DNA of 64,000 nt from an uncultured Eubacteriales bacterium (GTDB lineage Bacteria; Bacillota; Clostridia; Oscillospirales; Oscillospiraceae), in NCBI GenBank assembly GCA_900545925.1, contig URAZ01000011.1, positions 19,601 through 83,600 of the forward strand, written 5' to 3'. Below the pieces are notes generated by a model. That model saw only the letters and a program-made list of their open reading frames with translations. It had not been told where the DNA came from and ran no database searches. A program made the translations under genes and the position numbers. This document shows, piece after piece, positions 7,286 to 14,105 of this stretch. The stretch's first letter is position 1. Each line of letters starts with the position of its first letter.

Positions 7286-7443
7286 TTCCTCCTTAATTTC
7301 ATCCCCGGCAGGCGCTTACTTGCCGGGAGCGCATGGTACGCGTGTGGAACCCCCACACGCGCACCGGTTTGCAGGGGCTGCGCGGCGCGCGGTTCCTGCC
7401 CATCTTCTATAGATATCGTAGCATAATGGTTTTCAGAACGCAA
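7286..7443 (-). promoter_or_regulatory. Promoter and two-hairpin leader of the SLH gene
   Basis: On the minus strand, -35 TTGCGT (7438-7443) and -10 TACGAT (7415-7420) are 17 bp apart. The transcript would carry a leader of about 130 nt with two hairpins: GCGTGTGG with CCCACACGC near 7339-7360, and CCCGGCA with TGCCGGG near 7304-7327. The second sits just ahead of the AAGGAGG site, so it could affect translation or RNA stability. The rest of the gap, 7444-7622, is AT-richer and shows no gene. Confidence 0.55.
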
Positions 7444-7622
7444 TAGGTGGTTTTCGGGAAACGTCTGCTTTTTCCGGGAAAAATCGAATTTTTAAGAATT
7501 CTTAATGAATTTATGTCAACTTGTTTTCCAATTTATGAATAAGGTTCTTTGATTAGGCTGAAACGGAAGTTCAAGCCTTTTCCGCCGCACGGCACACAGC
7601 AGAAAAGGCTCGTTCGCGTTTG

Positions 7623-8312
7623 TTATTCCTCTGTGTCCTCCGGCTCCGGCTTTTCGTCTGCCGGACGGGGCTGCTTGGTCGTGACGACGGCCTCCACGCG
7701 GTGGATGGGTGTGCCGAGGGCATAGAATTTTTCCTCATAGCCGGTCATGATGCCGACAGGGCCGTTCGCGTGCAGATCGTCGGTGACGTTCCGCAGCTGT
7801 AAAAAACAGCTTTCCATCTCCGGCAGCGACCAGACGAACAGATTCGCGTTGTCGGTCTTGAAGTGGATCTGCCCGCCAAGCTTCAGCACCTTCTTGTATT
7901 TTTCGAGAAAGGTATGGTATGTCAGGCGGCGCTTGGCGTTTTTCTTGCGCGGCCATGGGTCGCAGAAATTAATATAAAGCAGGTCAATCTCGTCGTCGGC
8001 AAAAAACTGGTCAATATTCGCCGCATCAAGCGAGACAAAAAAGACATTTTTGAGTCCTTTGCGGATTGCAGCCTCCATGGCAAGGACAAGCGCGTCCTGC
8101 ACGCGCTCGATGGCGATCAGCAGCACATCCGGCTCGGCCTCGGCTGTCTCGACGGTGAATTTGCCCTTGCCGCAGCCGACCTCGACGCGAAGTTCCCGGC
8201 AACTCGGCATCAGACTGCGCCATTTGCCGCGCAGCGCCTCCGGGTCGTGAATCCAAACAGACTCGCAGGCCTCCATCCGCGGGGCCAGATTGTTTCTTCT
8301 TCTCATTCGCAT
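7623..8312 (-). CDS. trmB: tRNA (guanine-N7-)-methyltransferase
   Basis: TrmB uses S-adenosylmethionine to make m7G46 in tRNA variable loops. The 229-residue protein has the SAM-binding motif ELRVEVGCGKGKFTVE (about residue 40), a second motif around LLIAIERV, and the family signature INFCDPWPRKKNAKRRLTYHTFL (about residue 120). The C-terminal FKTDNANLF and TGYEEKF segments also fit the family. The start is set at ATG 8312 (AGGA seven bases upstream, or ATG 8306); the longer frame would be translated through a dispersed repeat and is rejected. The C-terminal 20 residues are Pro/Glu-rich. It is probably transcribed alone; the upstream repeat at 8357-8465 separates it from the PAP2 gene. Confidence 0.94.
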   Translation of the reverse strand: MRMRRRNNLAPRMEACESVWIHDPEALRGKWRSLMPSCRELRVEVGCGKGKFTVETAEAEPDVLLIAIERVQDALVLAMEAAIRKGLKNVFFVSLDAANIDQFFADDEIDLLYINFCDPWPRKKNAKRRLTYHTFLEKYKKVLKLGGQIHFKTDNANLFVWSLPEMESCFLQLRNVTDDLHANGPVGIMTGYEEKFYALGTPIHRVEAVVTTKQPRPADEKPEPEDTEE

Positions 8313-8356
8313 ACGCGTTTCCTGCTCTTTCTGAAATGTTGGTGGGGTGGAAACCC

Positions 8357-8465
8357 TTGTAGGGGCCGATGCCCACATCGGCCCGTTGGGAAGTTGTGAA
8401 TTCGCCGTAGATCTCCGTGAATACAGTGCATTCTGCCGGGCCGATGTAGGCATCGGCCCCTACAA
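8357..8465 (+). repeat. Full-length dispersed element with hairpin terminal inverted repeats
   Basis: The 109 bp element has perfect 17 bp ends, TTGTAGGGGCCGATGCC at 8357-8373 and its complement at 8449-8465. Counted to 29 bp per end there is one mismatch. Each arm is itself a hairpin (GGGCCGATG with CATCGGCCC). The core holds GAATTCGCCGTAGAT and GTGCATTCTGCCGGG, shared with the copies at 13950, 37388, 37580 and 49526. It has no coding capacity. It resembles a MITE or REP-type sequence and could also act as a terminator. Confidence 0.85.
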
Positions 8466-8580
8466 CCACGTTTGGACGTACATACGGATTCGCCGTAGAT
8501 TCACAAAGGTGCAGCTGCTTTCCGTCGTGCGGAGCACAGAGCCCCGCCCTTGCCGGCTGCGGCTGCTTTAATGGAACGTA

Positions 8581-9528
8581 TTACGGTTCTTCCGGGGTCC
8601 TCGGCTTCTTTGCCGGTTTGGGATCGCCGGAGGCGAAGGCCCAGATTTTGTTGAAGAAGGACTTATTGAAGTAGAACAGCCAGACGGCGACAGCGCCCAG
8701 GGCAATGGTCAGAAGGGATGAGACACTCACATCGGACAGGAAGTGCATGCCCATACGCAGGCGGGAAACCGCGACAGCAAGCGTCCAGACACCGCCGATG
8801 GCCATGAACAGCTTTTCCTTATTGTGCAGACGGCGGTAGAGCGTCGGCAGGAGGATCAGCAGCATGGAGCAGGCGGCGCAGGCCGTGTGGCCGGATGGGA
8901 ACGAGCGGAACTCGTCAGATGCAACGCCGTCAGCGACAAGCTTTTTCTTGAGCGCTGTACCGGCCTGCCACCAATTTGAAAAATAGGTATCGTTGCCCGT
9001 CGCATAGATCAGGCGCATGCGGGCACGGCCCCAGGGAACCTTGATGATATTGATCAGCAGCATGATGCCGACGCAGACTACAATCACTGTGCAGACAAAG
9101 CGCAGAATCGTCTTGGTCTGGCACTCACGCGTCAAAAACAGCAGCGCAAACGCAGTGAGCGCATCAATGAATACCGTCACGAGCAGCGCAACTGCCATGG
9201 GCAGAGCGGATACGTTGTCCGTCGCCTCATGAACGGCAAGGAACATGCTTGCAAGGGTCAGACAGACGCCGAACGCCAGCAGAATAACGTTCAGTTCCGG
9301 GCGGAACTTGGCGCGGTGGACGATCAGCAGAACGCCGCAGCCGGCCAGCAGCGAAAACGCCGGCAGTTCGCCAAAGGCGGCAAAAAACTGGCCGAGCGAA
9401 CTCTCGTGACCGGGATAGAGGAATTTGGAGATCGGCAGATCCCAAATTGAACCTGCTACCAGCAGAACAAGCAGCACAAGCGAAGCTGTCAGCGCGCAGC
9501 GTGTATAAGTACGTTTGAGTTTTTTCAT
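8581..9528 (-). CDS. PAP2 superfamily membrane phosphatase
   Basis: The 315-residue integral membrane protein has about six hydrophobic spans and the three PAP2 phosphatase motifs. These are a degenerate KxxxGRxR (KVPWGRARMR, about residue 170), PSGHTA (about 217), and SRLRMGMHFLSDV (about 262), which contains the catalytic His. It probably dephosphorylates a lipid phosphate such as undecaprenyl pyrophosphate or phosphatidate at the outer membrane face; the substrate is not predictable. The C-terminus is a short basic, Pro-rich tail. ATG 9528 is chosen over a much longer frame because a strong promoter lies directly upstream (9560-9588) and GAGG precedes it. It diverges from the FliB-like gene. 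Confidence 0.9.
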   Translation of the reverse strand: MKKLKRTYTRCALTASLVLLVLLVAGSIWDLPISKFLYPGHESSLGQFFAAFGELPAFSLLAGCGVLLIVHRAKFRPELNVILLAFGVCLTLASMFLAVHEATDNVSALPMAVALLVTVFIDALTAFALLFLTRECQTKTILRFVCTVIVVCVGIMLLINIIKVPWGRARMRLIYATGNDTYFSNWWQAGTALKKKLVADGVASDEFRSFPSGHTACAACSMLLILLPTLYRRLHNKEKLFMAIGGVWTLAVAVSRLRMGMHFLSDVSVSSLLTIALGAVAVWLFYFNKSFFNKIWAFASGDPKPAKKPRTPEEP

Positions 9529-9559
9529 GAATTGCCTCTTTGATTGGTTATTTTTTGAC

Positions 9560-9618
9560 AGTATAGCACAAATGTCCGCAAATGACAAGTTGACGTGTGT
9601 TTCAAAAGCTGATATCAT
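9560..9618. promoter_or_regulatory. Back-to-back divergent promoters
   Basis: Minus strand (PAP2 gene): -35 TTGTCA at 9583-9588, -10 AGTATA complement (TATACT) at 9560-9565, 17 bp apart. Plus strand (FliB-like gene): -35 TTGACG at 9590-9595, -10 TATCAT at 9613-9618, also 17 bp apart. The two -35 boxes are one base apart, so polymerases would compete and a single bound protein could control both genes. Confidence 0.75.
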
Positions 9619-9654
9619 CGAAGCGTCAACTGACGCTAGAAAAGAGGGTGCGTT

Positions 9655-10734
9655 ATGAAGCATGTGCAGTTTGATTATGTAAACAGCTTTTCCTGTCTGG
9701 CGGGCGCATGTCCGGATACCTGCTGCAAGGATTGGCAGATCATTCTGGATTGCGACGCCATCGCGCGCTACGCTTCCCTGCCCGGTGAACTGGGCGAACA
9801 GGTACGGGCGGCAATGGTGACGGAAAACGGCGAGACTCGCTTCCGGGAACAGGATGGGAAGTGCGTCCTGCTGCGCAAAGATGGGCTTTGCCCGCTTCAA
9901 GCCGCGTATGGTGCAGAAATGCTCTGCCGCACTTGCTTTACGCATCCGCGCTTTACCGAAGAATACGGGCAGGAAGCGGAGTTGACGCTCTCCGCTTCCT
10001 GCCCGGAAGCGGCGCGGCTTCTTCTGGAGCACGATGCGCCGCTGGCGCTGACGGAGACGGACGACGGCGGGCCGGTCGTCCCGAACGAACTTGACCCGGA
10101 ATTATATCCGGCGCTGCTGGCCGCGCGGGCTGCGTCGATCCGGCTGGCGCAGGATCGCACGAGGCCGATTGCAGACCGTCTGGCCCTCATTCTGCTGCTG
10201 GCGCGGCGGGTGCAGCGGCTGCTGGACGAAGGACGGGATGAACTTGTCCCGGTGCTGGCGCGGCGGTTTCTCGGGAAGCGGTATCAAGATCGGAGTCTTG
10301 TCCGGCTGGCGCGGCTGCGCAGCAGAAACGGACGGTTCTTCCCGTGTTGGATGGTCCTCAACAACATGGAGCACCTGACGCGCCGCTTTGAAGCTATGCT
10401 GGATGCTGCTGTCAGTCAGGAAACGCCGCCCGCTTCCTTCCGGGACGCATTTTTCGTCCAGTACGAAAATCTGACGGTCTATTTTCTATTCCGCTACGCA
10501 CTCAAGGCCGTAAACGACCGGCAGTATCTGGCGCGGGTCGAGCAGTGCGTGTTTCATCTGCTCTGCCTGCGCGAACTTAGCGCAGATGCTGCAACGGTGC
10601 AGGAATTGACTGAAGTGGTGAGTCTGTACAGCAAAGAGGTCGAGCACTCGGCAGAAAATCAGGCGCTGCTGCTGAAGCTTTTCCGGCGAGGGACGCTTCG
10701 CTGGCAGTATCTGGCGTCGATTCTGGATCTTTGA
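9655..10734 (+). CDS. FliB-family Cys-cluster protein (putative lysine-N-methylase)
   Basis: The 359-residue protein has the FliB/YkgJ-type cysteine pattern. This runs CxxxxCxxxCCKDW (residues 14-27), a second region DGKCVLLRKDGLCPLQ (about 66-81), CRTCFTHPR (about 91-99) and a further SCPEA. The clusters probably bind an Fe-S centre. Named members methylate flagellin lysines, but no flagellar gene is visible here and the family is wider than flagellin modification, so the substrate is unknown. It has no signal peptide or membrane span. The C-terminal half is alpha-helical with a typical NLTVYFLFRYALKAVNDR segment. ATG 9655 has GAGGG upstream and its own promoter. No partner gene is evident. 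Confidence 0.8.
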   Translation: MKHVQFDYVNSFSCLAGACPDTCCKDWQIILDCDAIARYASLPGELGEQVRAAMVTENGETRFREQDGKCVLLRKDGLCPLQAAYGAEMLCRTCFTHPRFTEEYGQEAELTLSASCPEAARLLLEHDAPLALTETDDGGPVVPNELDPELYPALLAARAASIRLAQDRTRPIADRLALILLLARRVQRLLDEGRDELVPVLARRFLGKRYQDRSLVRLARLRSRNGRFFPCWMVLNNMEHLTRRFEAMLDAAVSQETPPASFRDAFFVQYENLTVYFLFRYALKAVNDRQYLARVEQCVFHLLCLRELSADAATVQELTEVVSLYSKEVEHSAENQALLLKLFRRGTLRWQYLASILDL

Positions 10735-10828
10735 CCAGCTGTTCACCAGAGGCGGACAAAATTTGCTTCTGTTTTGCCTAGAAACGGACAACTTTTTTCG
10801 TGGAAAGCGACGAATTTCAAAATTCTAC

Positions 10829-10857
10829 TTTACTTTCAAGCGTTAAAGTGCTACTAT
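10829..10857 (+). promoter_or_regulatory. Promoter of the yerC operon
   Basis: -35 TTTACT (10829-10834) and -10 TACTAT (10852-10857) are 17 bp apart. The spacer contains an interrupted inverted repeat, ACTTT...AAAGT (10832-10849), that could be an operator for the YerC/TrpR-like product encoded directly downstream. Confidence 0.6.
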
Positions 10858-10900
10858 AACTAGACCTGAAACCCACCATAAATAAAGGAGATATTCTATC

Positions 10901-11233
10901 TTGAACAATCGAAATAAACGGTCTGATCCTGACAGCCAGCTTTACAGCGCCATTCTCAAGCTTCAGACTGTTGAAGAATGCTACGATTTCTTTACCGATC
11001 TTTGCACTTTCTCTGAACTCAAGGCCATGGAGCAGCGCTTTGAACTGGCAAAGCTGCTGAACGATGGGCTGATCTACAACGACATTTTGGAGAAGACCGG
11101 CGCTTCCAGCGCGACCATCAGCCGCGTCAACCGCAGTCTCAACTACGGTATGGGCGCGTACCGCATCATCTTCGACCGCATGAAGGAAGAAGAACAGAAG
11201 CAGCAGAAGGAGCAGAAGGAGCAGCAGGCGTGA
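10901..11233 (+). CDS. YerC/YecD family TrpR-related regulator
   Basis: The 110-residue protein has a TrpR-like HTH (FTELC/ELKAMEQRFELAKLL, then YNDILEKTGASSATISRVNRSLNYG, residues 40-85), the hallmark of the YerC/YecD family. The target is unknown; such proteins may bind near their own promoters. The C-terminal 20 residues are a Lys/Glu/Gln-rich tail (EEEQKQQKEQKEQQ). TTG 10901 is the start, with AAGGAG ten bases upstream. Its stop overlaps the GTG start of the methyltransferase by four bases, so the two are coupled. hslO follows three bases after the methyltransferase, making a likely three-gene operon. Confidence 0.9.
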   Translation: MNNRNKRSDPDSQLYSAILKLQTVEECYDFFTDLCTFSELKAMEQRFELAKLLNDGLIYNDILEKTGASSATISRVNRSLNYGMGAYRIIFDRMKEEEQKQQKEQKEQQA

Positions 11234-11976
11234 GCGCATATGAATCGCTTGCGGCCTGCTACGACGAACTGACCTACGATATCCGATACGAAAAGACACT
11301 GACCTTTTTTGAGCGGCTGTGCGCGCGGGAGCATGTACAGCCGCATTTGGTTCTGGATCTGGCCTGCGGGACGGGTTCTTTGTCCATGCTGCTGGCCGAG
11401 CACGGATACCGGGTGATCGGTGCAGATCTGTCGGAGGAAATGCTGGCTGAGGCAGAACAGAAGGCACGGGACCTGCCGGAGGACATCCGTCCATTTTTTA
11501 TCTGCCAGCCGATGCAGCGGCTGCGTCTGGCAGAGCCGGCCGACGCGGTCATCTGCGCGCTTGACAGTCTCAATTATCTGATGCGCCCGGATGACTGCCG
11601 GAAAACATTTCGGCGCGTATACGACGCGCTGAAGCCTGGTGGGCTGTTCGTGTTCGATATCAACACGCCTGCTAAGCTGCGCGGGTTGGACGGTCAGGTG
11701 TTTCTGGACGAGACGGATGATACATACTGCGTCTGGCGGACAGAGTTTGACGCAAAAAAGCGGCTATGCTATTATGGCATGGATATTTTCCGGTTGGACG
11801 GCGCGCACTGGACGCGTTCGTTTGAAGAGCATATCGAATATGCCTACGAGCCGGACGAACTTCTCAGCTGGCTCCAAGAAGCCGGGTTCACGCATGTCCG
11901 GCAGTACGGCGACCGCGTGCTGCGCGCACCGAAGCAGGACGAGCAGCGCATTTATTTTTCCGCAAAGAAGGACTGA
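11230..11976 (+). CDS. Class I SAM-dependent methyltransferase
   Basis: The 248-residue protein has motif I VLDLACGTGSLSMLLAEHG (about residue 42), motif II VIGADLSEEML and a post-motif LKPGGLFVFDINTP. An initial YESLAACYDELTYD segment is typical of the Methyltransf_25/YodH-like group. The substrate is not predictable. The GTG start at 11230 overlaps the yerC stop, and the stop is two bases from the hslO ATG, indicating one transcript. No membrane segment is present, so the enzyme is cytoplasmic. The WxxxxDAKKRLCYYGMDIFR beta-sheet insertion in the C-terminal half is also seen in many small-molecule methyltransferases of this group. Confidence 0.88.
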   Translation: MSAYESLAACYDELTYDIRYEKTLTFFERLCAREHVQPHLVLDLACGTGSLSMLLAEHGYRVIGADLSEEMLAEAEQKARDLPEDIRPFFICQPMQRLRLAEPADAVICALDSLNYLMRPDDCRKTFRRVYDALKPGGLFVFDINTPAKLRGLDGQVFLDETDDTYCVWRTEFDAKKRLCYYGMDIFRLDGAHWTRSFEEHIEYAYEPDELLSWLQEAGFTHVRQYGDRVLRAPKQDEQRIYFSAKKD

Positions 11977-11978
11977 CT

Positions 11979-12863
11979 ATGAAAGACGAACTTGTACGCG
12001 CCATGACAAAGGACGGCTTTGTAAACGCCGTCGCCGTCACCACGACCGGCATTGTCGAACGTGCGCGGCAGATCCATAAAACACTGCCGACCGCCACGGC
12101 GGCGCTTGGCAGACTTTTGACCGCTGCGTCCATGATGGGCAACATGCAGAAGGTTGACGACGGCTCCATCACGCTCCAACTCAAGGGCAGCGGGCCGCTG
12201 GGCCGGCTTTTGGCCGTATCGGATGCCGAAGGCAACGTGCGTGGCTGGGTTGAAAACCCGCAGATTTCCATGTTGGAAAAGACACCCGGCAAGCTGGACG
12301 TCGGCGCGGCTGTCGGGGCGGACGGAACACTCACTGTGATCCGCGATCTGCGCATGAAAGAACCGTACGTCGGTACGATCGACCTCGTCTCCGGCGAAAT
12401 CGCCGAGGATATCACGTCGTATTTCGCCCAGAGTGAGCAGATCCCCACGGCCTGTGCGCTCGGCGTTCTGGTCAGCAAGGATCAATCCGTCACGGCGGCA
12501 GGCGGCTACATCATCCAGCTGCTTCCCGGTGCACCTGACGATATCATTGACAAGATCGAGGCCGGCATTCAGAACGCCGGCGCAGTCAGCCGACTGCTCG
12601 CGGCGGGAATGGACGGTCAGGTCGTACTGGAAACCGTACTGCACGGATTTGATTTGGAAATCCTCGAAACGCAGCCGGTCGAATACCGCTGCTATTGCTC
12701 ACGCGACCGCGTGACGCGGACGCTTATCAGTTTGGGCCGCAAGGAACTGCAATCTATTGTTGACGACGGCAAGGACATTCACATCGACTGCCAGTTCTGC
12801 GACAAGATCTATGATTACACGCCGGAACAGGTACGGCAGATCCTGAAAGAACTGGACGAATAA
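11979..12863 (+). CDS. hslO: Redox-regulated chaperone Hsp33
   Basis: Hsp33 is a holdase activated when oxidation releases zinc from a C-terminal switch. The 294-residue product has the N-terminal chaperone domain (VRAMTKDGFVNAVAVTTT; GSGPLGRLLAVSDAEGNVRGWVENP; GDxTL-like TVIRDLRMKEPYVG). The C-terminal redox switch has two Cys pairs, CYCS (about residue 234) and CQFC (about 272), giving the four zinc ligands. It is the last gene of the yerC operon. A terminator hairpin follows at 12868-12897. The length and domains are normal for the family. Confidence 0.95.
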   Translation: MKDELVRAMTKDGFVNAVAVTTTGIVERARQIHKTLPTATAALGRLLTAASMMGNMQKVDDGSITLQLKGSGPLGRLLAVSDAEGNVRGWVENPQISMLEKTPGKLDVGAAVGADGTLTVIRDLRMKEPYVGTIDLVSGEIAEDITSYFAQSEQIPTACALGVLVSKDQSVTAAGGYIIQLLPGAPDDIIDKIEAGIQNAGAVSRLLAAGMDGQVVLETVLHGFDLEILETQPVEYRCYCSRDRVTRTLISLGRKELQSIVDDGKDIHIDCQFCDKIYDYTPEQVRQILKELDE

Positions 12864-12867
12864 TTAC

Positions 12868-12900
12868 AAACAGCACGCCCGCTGCGGCGTGCTGTTTCAC
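12868..12900 (+). terminator. Hairpin terminator after hslO
   Basis: A perfect 12 bp stem (12868-12879 with 12886-12897, loop of six) ends in TTT, but only a short T tail follows. It may allow some readthrough into the GNAT gene. Confidence 0.65.
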
Positions 12901-12915
12901 TACGGAGGAACTATT

Positions 12916-13713
12916 ATGATTGTATCTTACCAGACCGGAATGGAATTTTTGCAGGATAATCAGGCGTACTTGCAGACAAATCCCTATCTCTCCACCTTCT
13001 TTACGCTGGATGCCCCGCTTTTGAAGCAGGCAGATAAAATCAACTATGCGCTCCGCTGCGAACAGGGAGACAAGCGGCTGCTGGCCTTGAAGATCGAGCC
13101 GTACAATCTGCTGCTGTTCGGCGAAGAAGCCTGTGTACCGGAGCTGCTGCGGTTCCTGTTTGACGGTGGCTATGAGATCAAAAATTATCTCTGCGCGTCA
13201 GAACTTGGCTATGTGCTGATGCAGAAAATGCAGTCGTATGGACGGTGCTATGAAGAGGCGCTTGCCATGGACTTTATGGAGGCGCGGAGCATCACCGAGC
13301 CGTCCGCACCGGAGGTCGAGACAGCCCGGGAAGACGATCTGGACGAGATCTTTGACTGCGCGCAGCGGTTTGTCTCTGACTGTGGGCTGCTCGATAAGCC
13401 GGAAAAAGAGCCGTTCCGCAAGATTTTGGATTCGTTCCGGATCATCCGTGCCGACGGAAAGATTGTCAGCATGGCGCGCATTGCACCGGCTACACAGGAC
13501 GATCTGCGGCTCGTGCTTGTCTACACGCGGAATGAATACCGCGGGAAGGGTTACGCACGCAAGGTCGTCAACAGCGCCAAAAATGAGATTTTGACGTCTG
13601 GGAAGCGTGCAACACTGAACGTTGATCGGATAAACCCGGTTTCGTATCATCTGTACCTGTCGCTTGGGTTTGAGCGGATGTTCTCGCAGGGGGAATTCAG
13701 GCGGGTGGAATAG
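12916..13713 (+). CDS. GNAT family N-acetyltransferase
   Basis: The 265-residue protein ends in a GNAT domain (about residues 130-260). It has the acetyl-CoA pyrophosphate loop NEYRGKGYARKVVNSA (R-x-G-x-G/A pattern, about 211-226) and the closing YHLYLSLGFERMF. The N-terminal half (MEFLQDNQAYLQTNPYLSTFFTLDAPLL...) is a degenerate GNAT-like domain common in two-domain acetyltransferases of this type. The acceptor is unknown. I use ATG 12916 with GGAGGA upstream; the longer frame reads through the hslO terminator. The small membrane-protein gene follows 26 bases later and could be co-transcribed. Confidence 0.85.
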   Translation: MIVSYQTGMEFLQDNQAYLQTNPYLSTFFTLDAPLLKQADKINYALRCEQGDKRLLALKIEPYNLLLFGEEACVPELLRFLFDGGYEIKNYLCASELGYVLMQKMQSYGRCYEEALAMDFMEARSITEPSAPEVETAREDDLDEIFDCAQRFVSDCGLLDKPEKEPFRKILDSFRIIRADGKIVSMARIAPATQDDLRLVLVYTRNEYRGKGYARKVVNSAKNEILTSGKRATLNVDRINPVSYHLYLSLGFERMFSQGEFRRVE

Positions 13714-13739
13714 GATAAAAACGGAAGGAACTGCTCGAT

Positions 13740-13943
13740 ATGAAAAATCAAAAAATGCGTTTAATAATTGGCGTTGTGCTGGGCGTCGTGGTCTTATTTT
13801 ATATCGGCGCGATGTTTGGATTCTTCCCATTTACGATTTGCGACGATCTGGTTATACAGGCAGTCGCCTTCTGCACATTGATCATCTGTCTGGTCATTGC
13901 GGTTTGTACCTGTTTTATTATTGATTTCTTAGATAAAAAATAG
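13740..13943 (+). CDS. Small two-span membrane protein
   Basis: The 67-residue protein consists almost entirely of two hydrophobic spans (about residues 8-28 and 38-60), with a basic start (MKNQKMR) and a charged end (FLDKK). GGAAGGA lies upstream of ATG 13740. I recognise no family. The spacing suggests co-transcription with the GNAT gene. A full-length dispersed repeat begins seven bases after the stop and is followed by a bidirectional terminator, so the transcript may end in those structures. Confidence 0.6.
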   Translation: MKNQKMRLIIGVVLGVVVLFYIGAMFGFFPFTICDDLVIQAVAFCTLIICLVIAVCTCFIIDFLDKK

Positions 13944-13949
13944 CACTCT

Positions 13950-14053
13950 GCAGGGGCCGATGCCCACATCGGCCCGTTAGGAAGTTACGAATTCGCCGAA
14001 GATCCCCGTAAAAACGGTGCATTCTGCCGGGCGGAGCAGAGCCCCGCCCCTAC
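13950..14053 (+). repeat. Full-length dispersed element with hairpin ends, variant right arm
   Basis: The 104 bp copy shows the family's left arm (GGGGCCGATGCCCACATCGGCCCG) and core (GAATTCGCCGAAGAT, GTGCATTCTGCCGGG). The right arm has changed to GGGCGGAGCAGAGCCCCGCCCC, which still forms a hairpin. Preserving the fold with a different sequence suggests structure matters, or recombination between variants. Confidence 0.8.
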
Positions 14054-14067
14054 CAACCTTTTGCATC

Positions 14068-14105
14068 AAAACAGCCACGTCCGGTATGGGCGTGGCTGTT
14101 TTGGT
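14068..14105. terminator. Bidirectional terminator between convergent genes
   Basis: A perfect 12 bp stem (14068-14079 with 14091-14102; 11-base loop) has A's on the left and T's on the right. It is well placed to stop both the plus-strand small membrane gene and the minus-strand ABC exporter. Confidence 0.85.
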
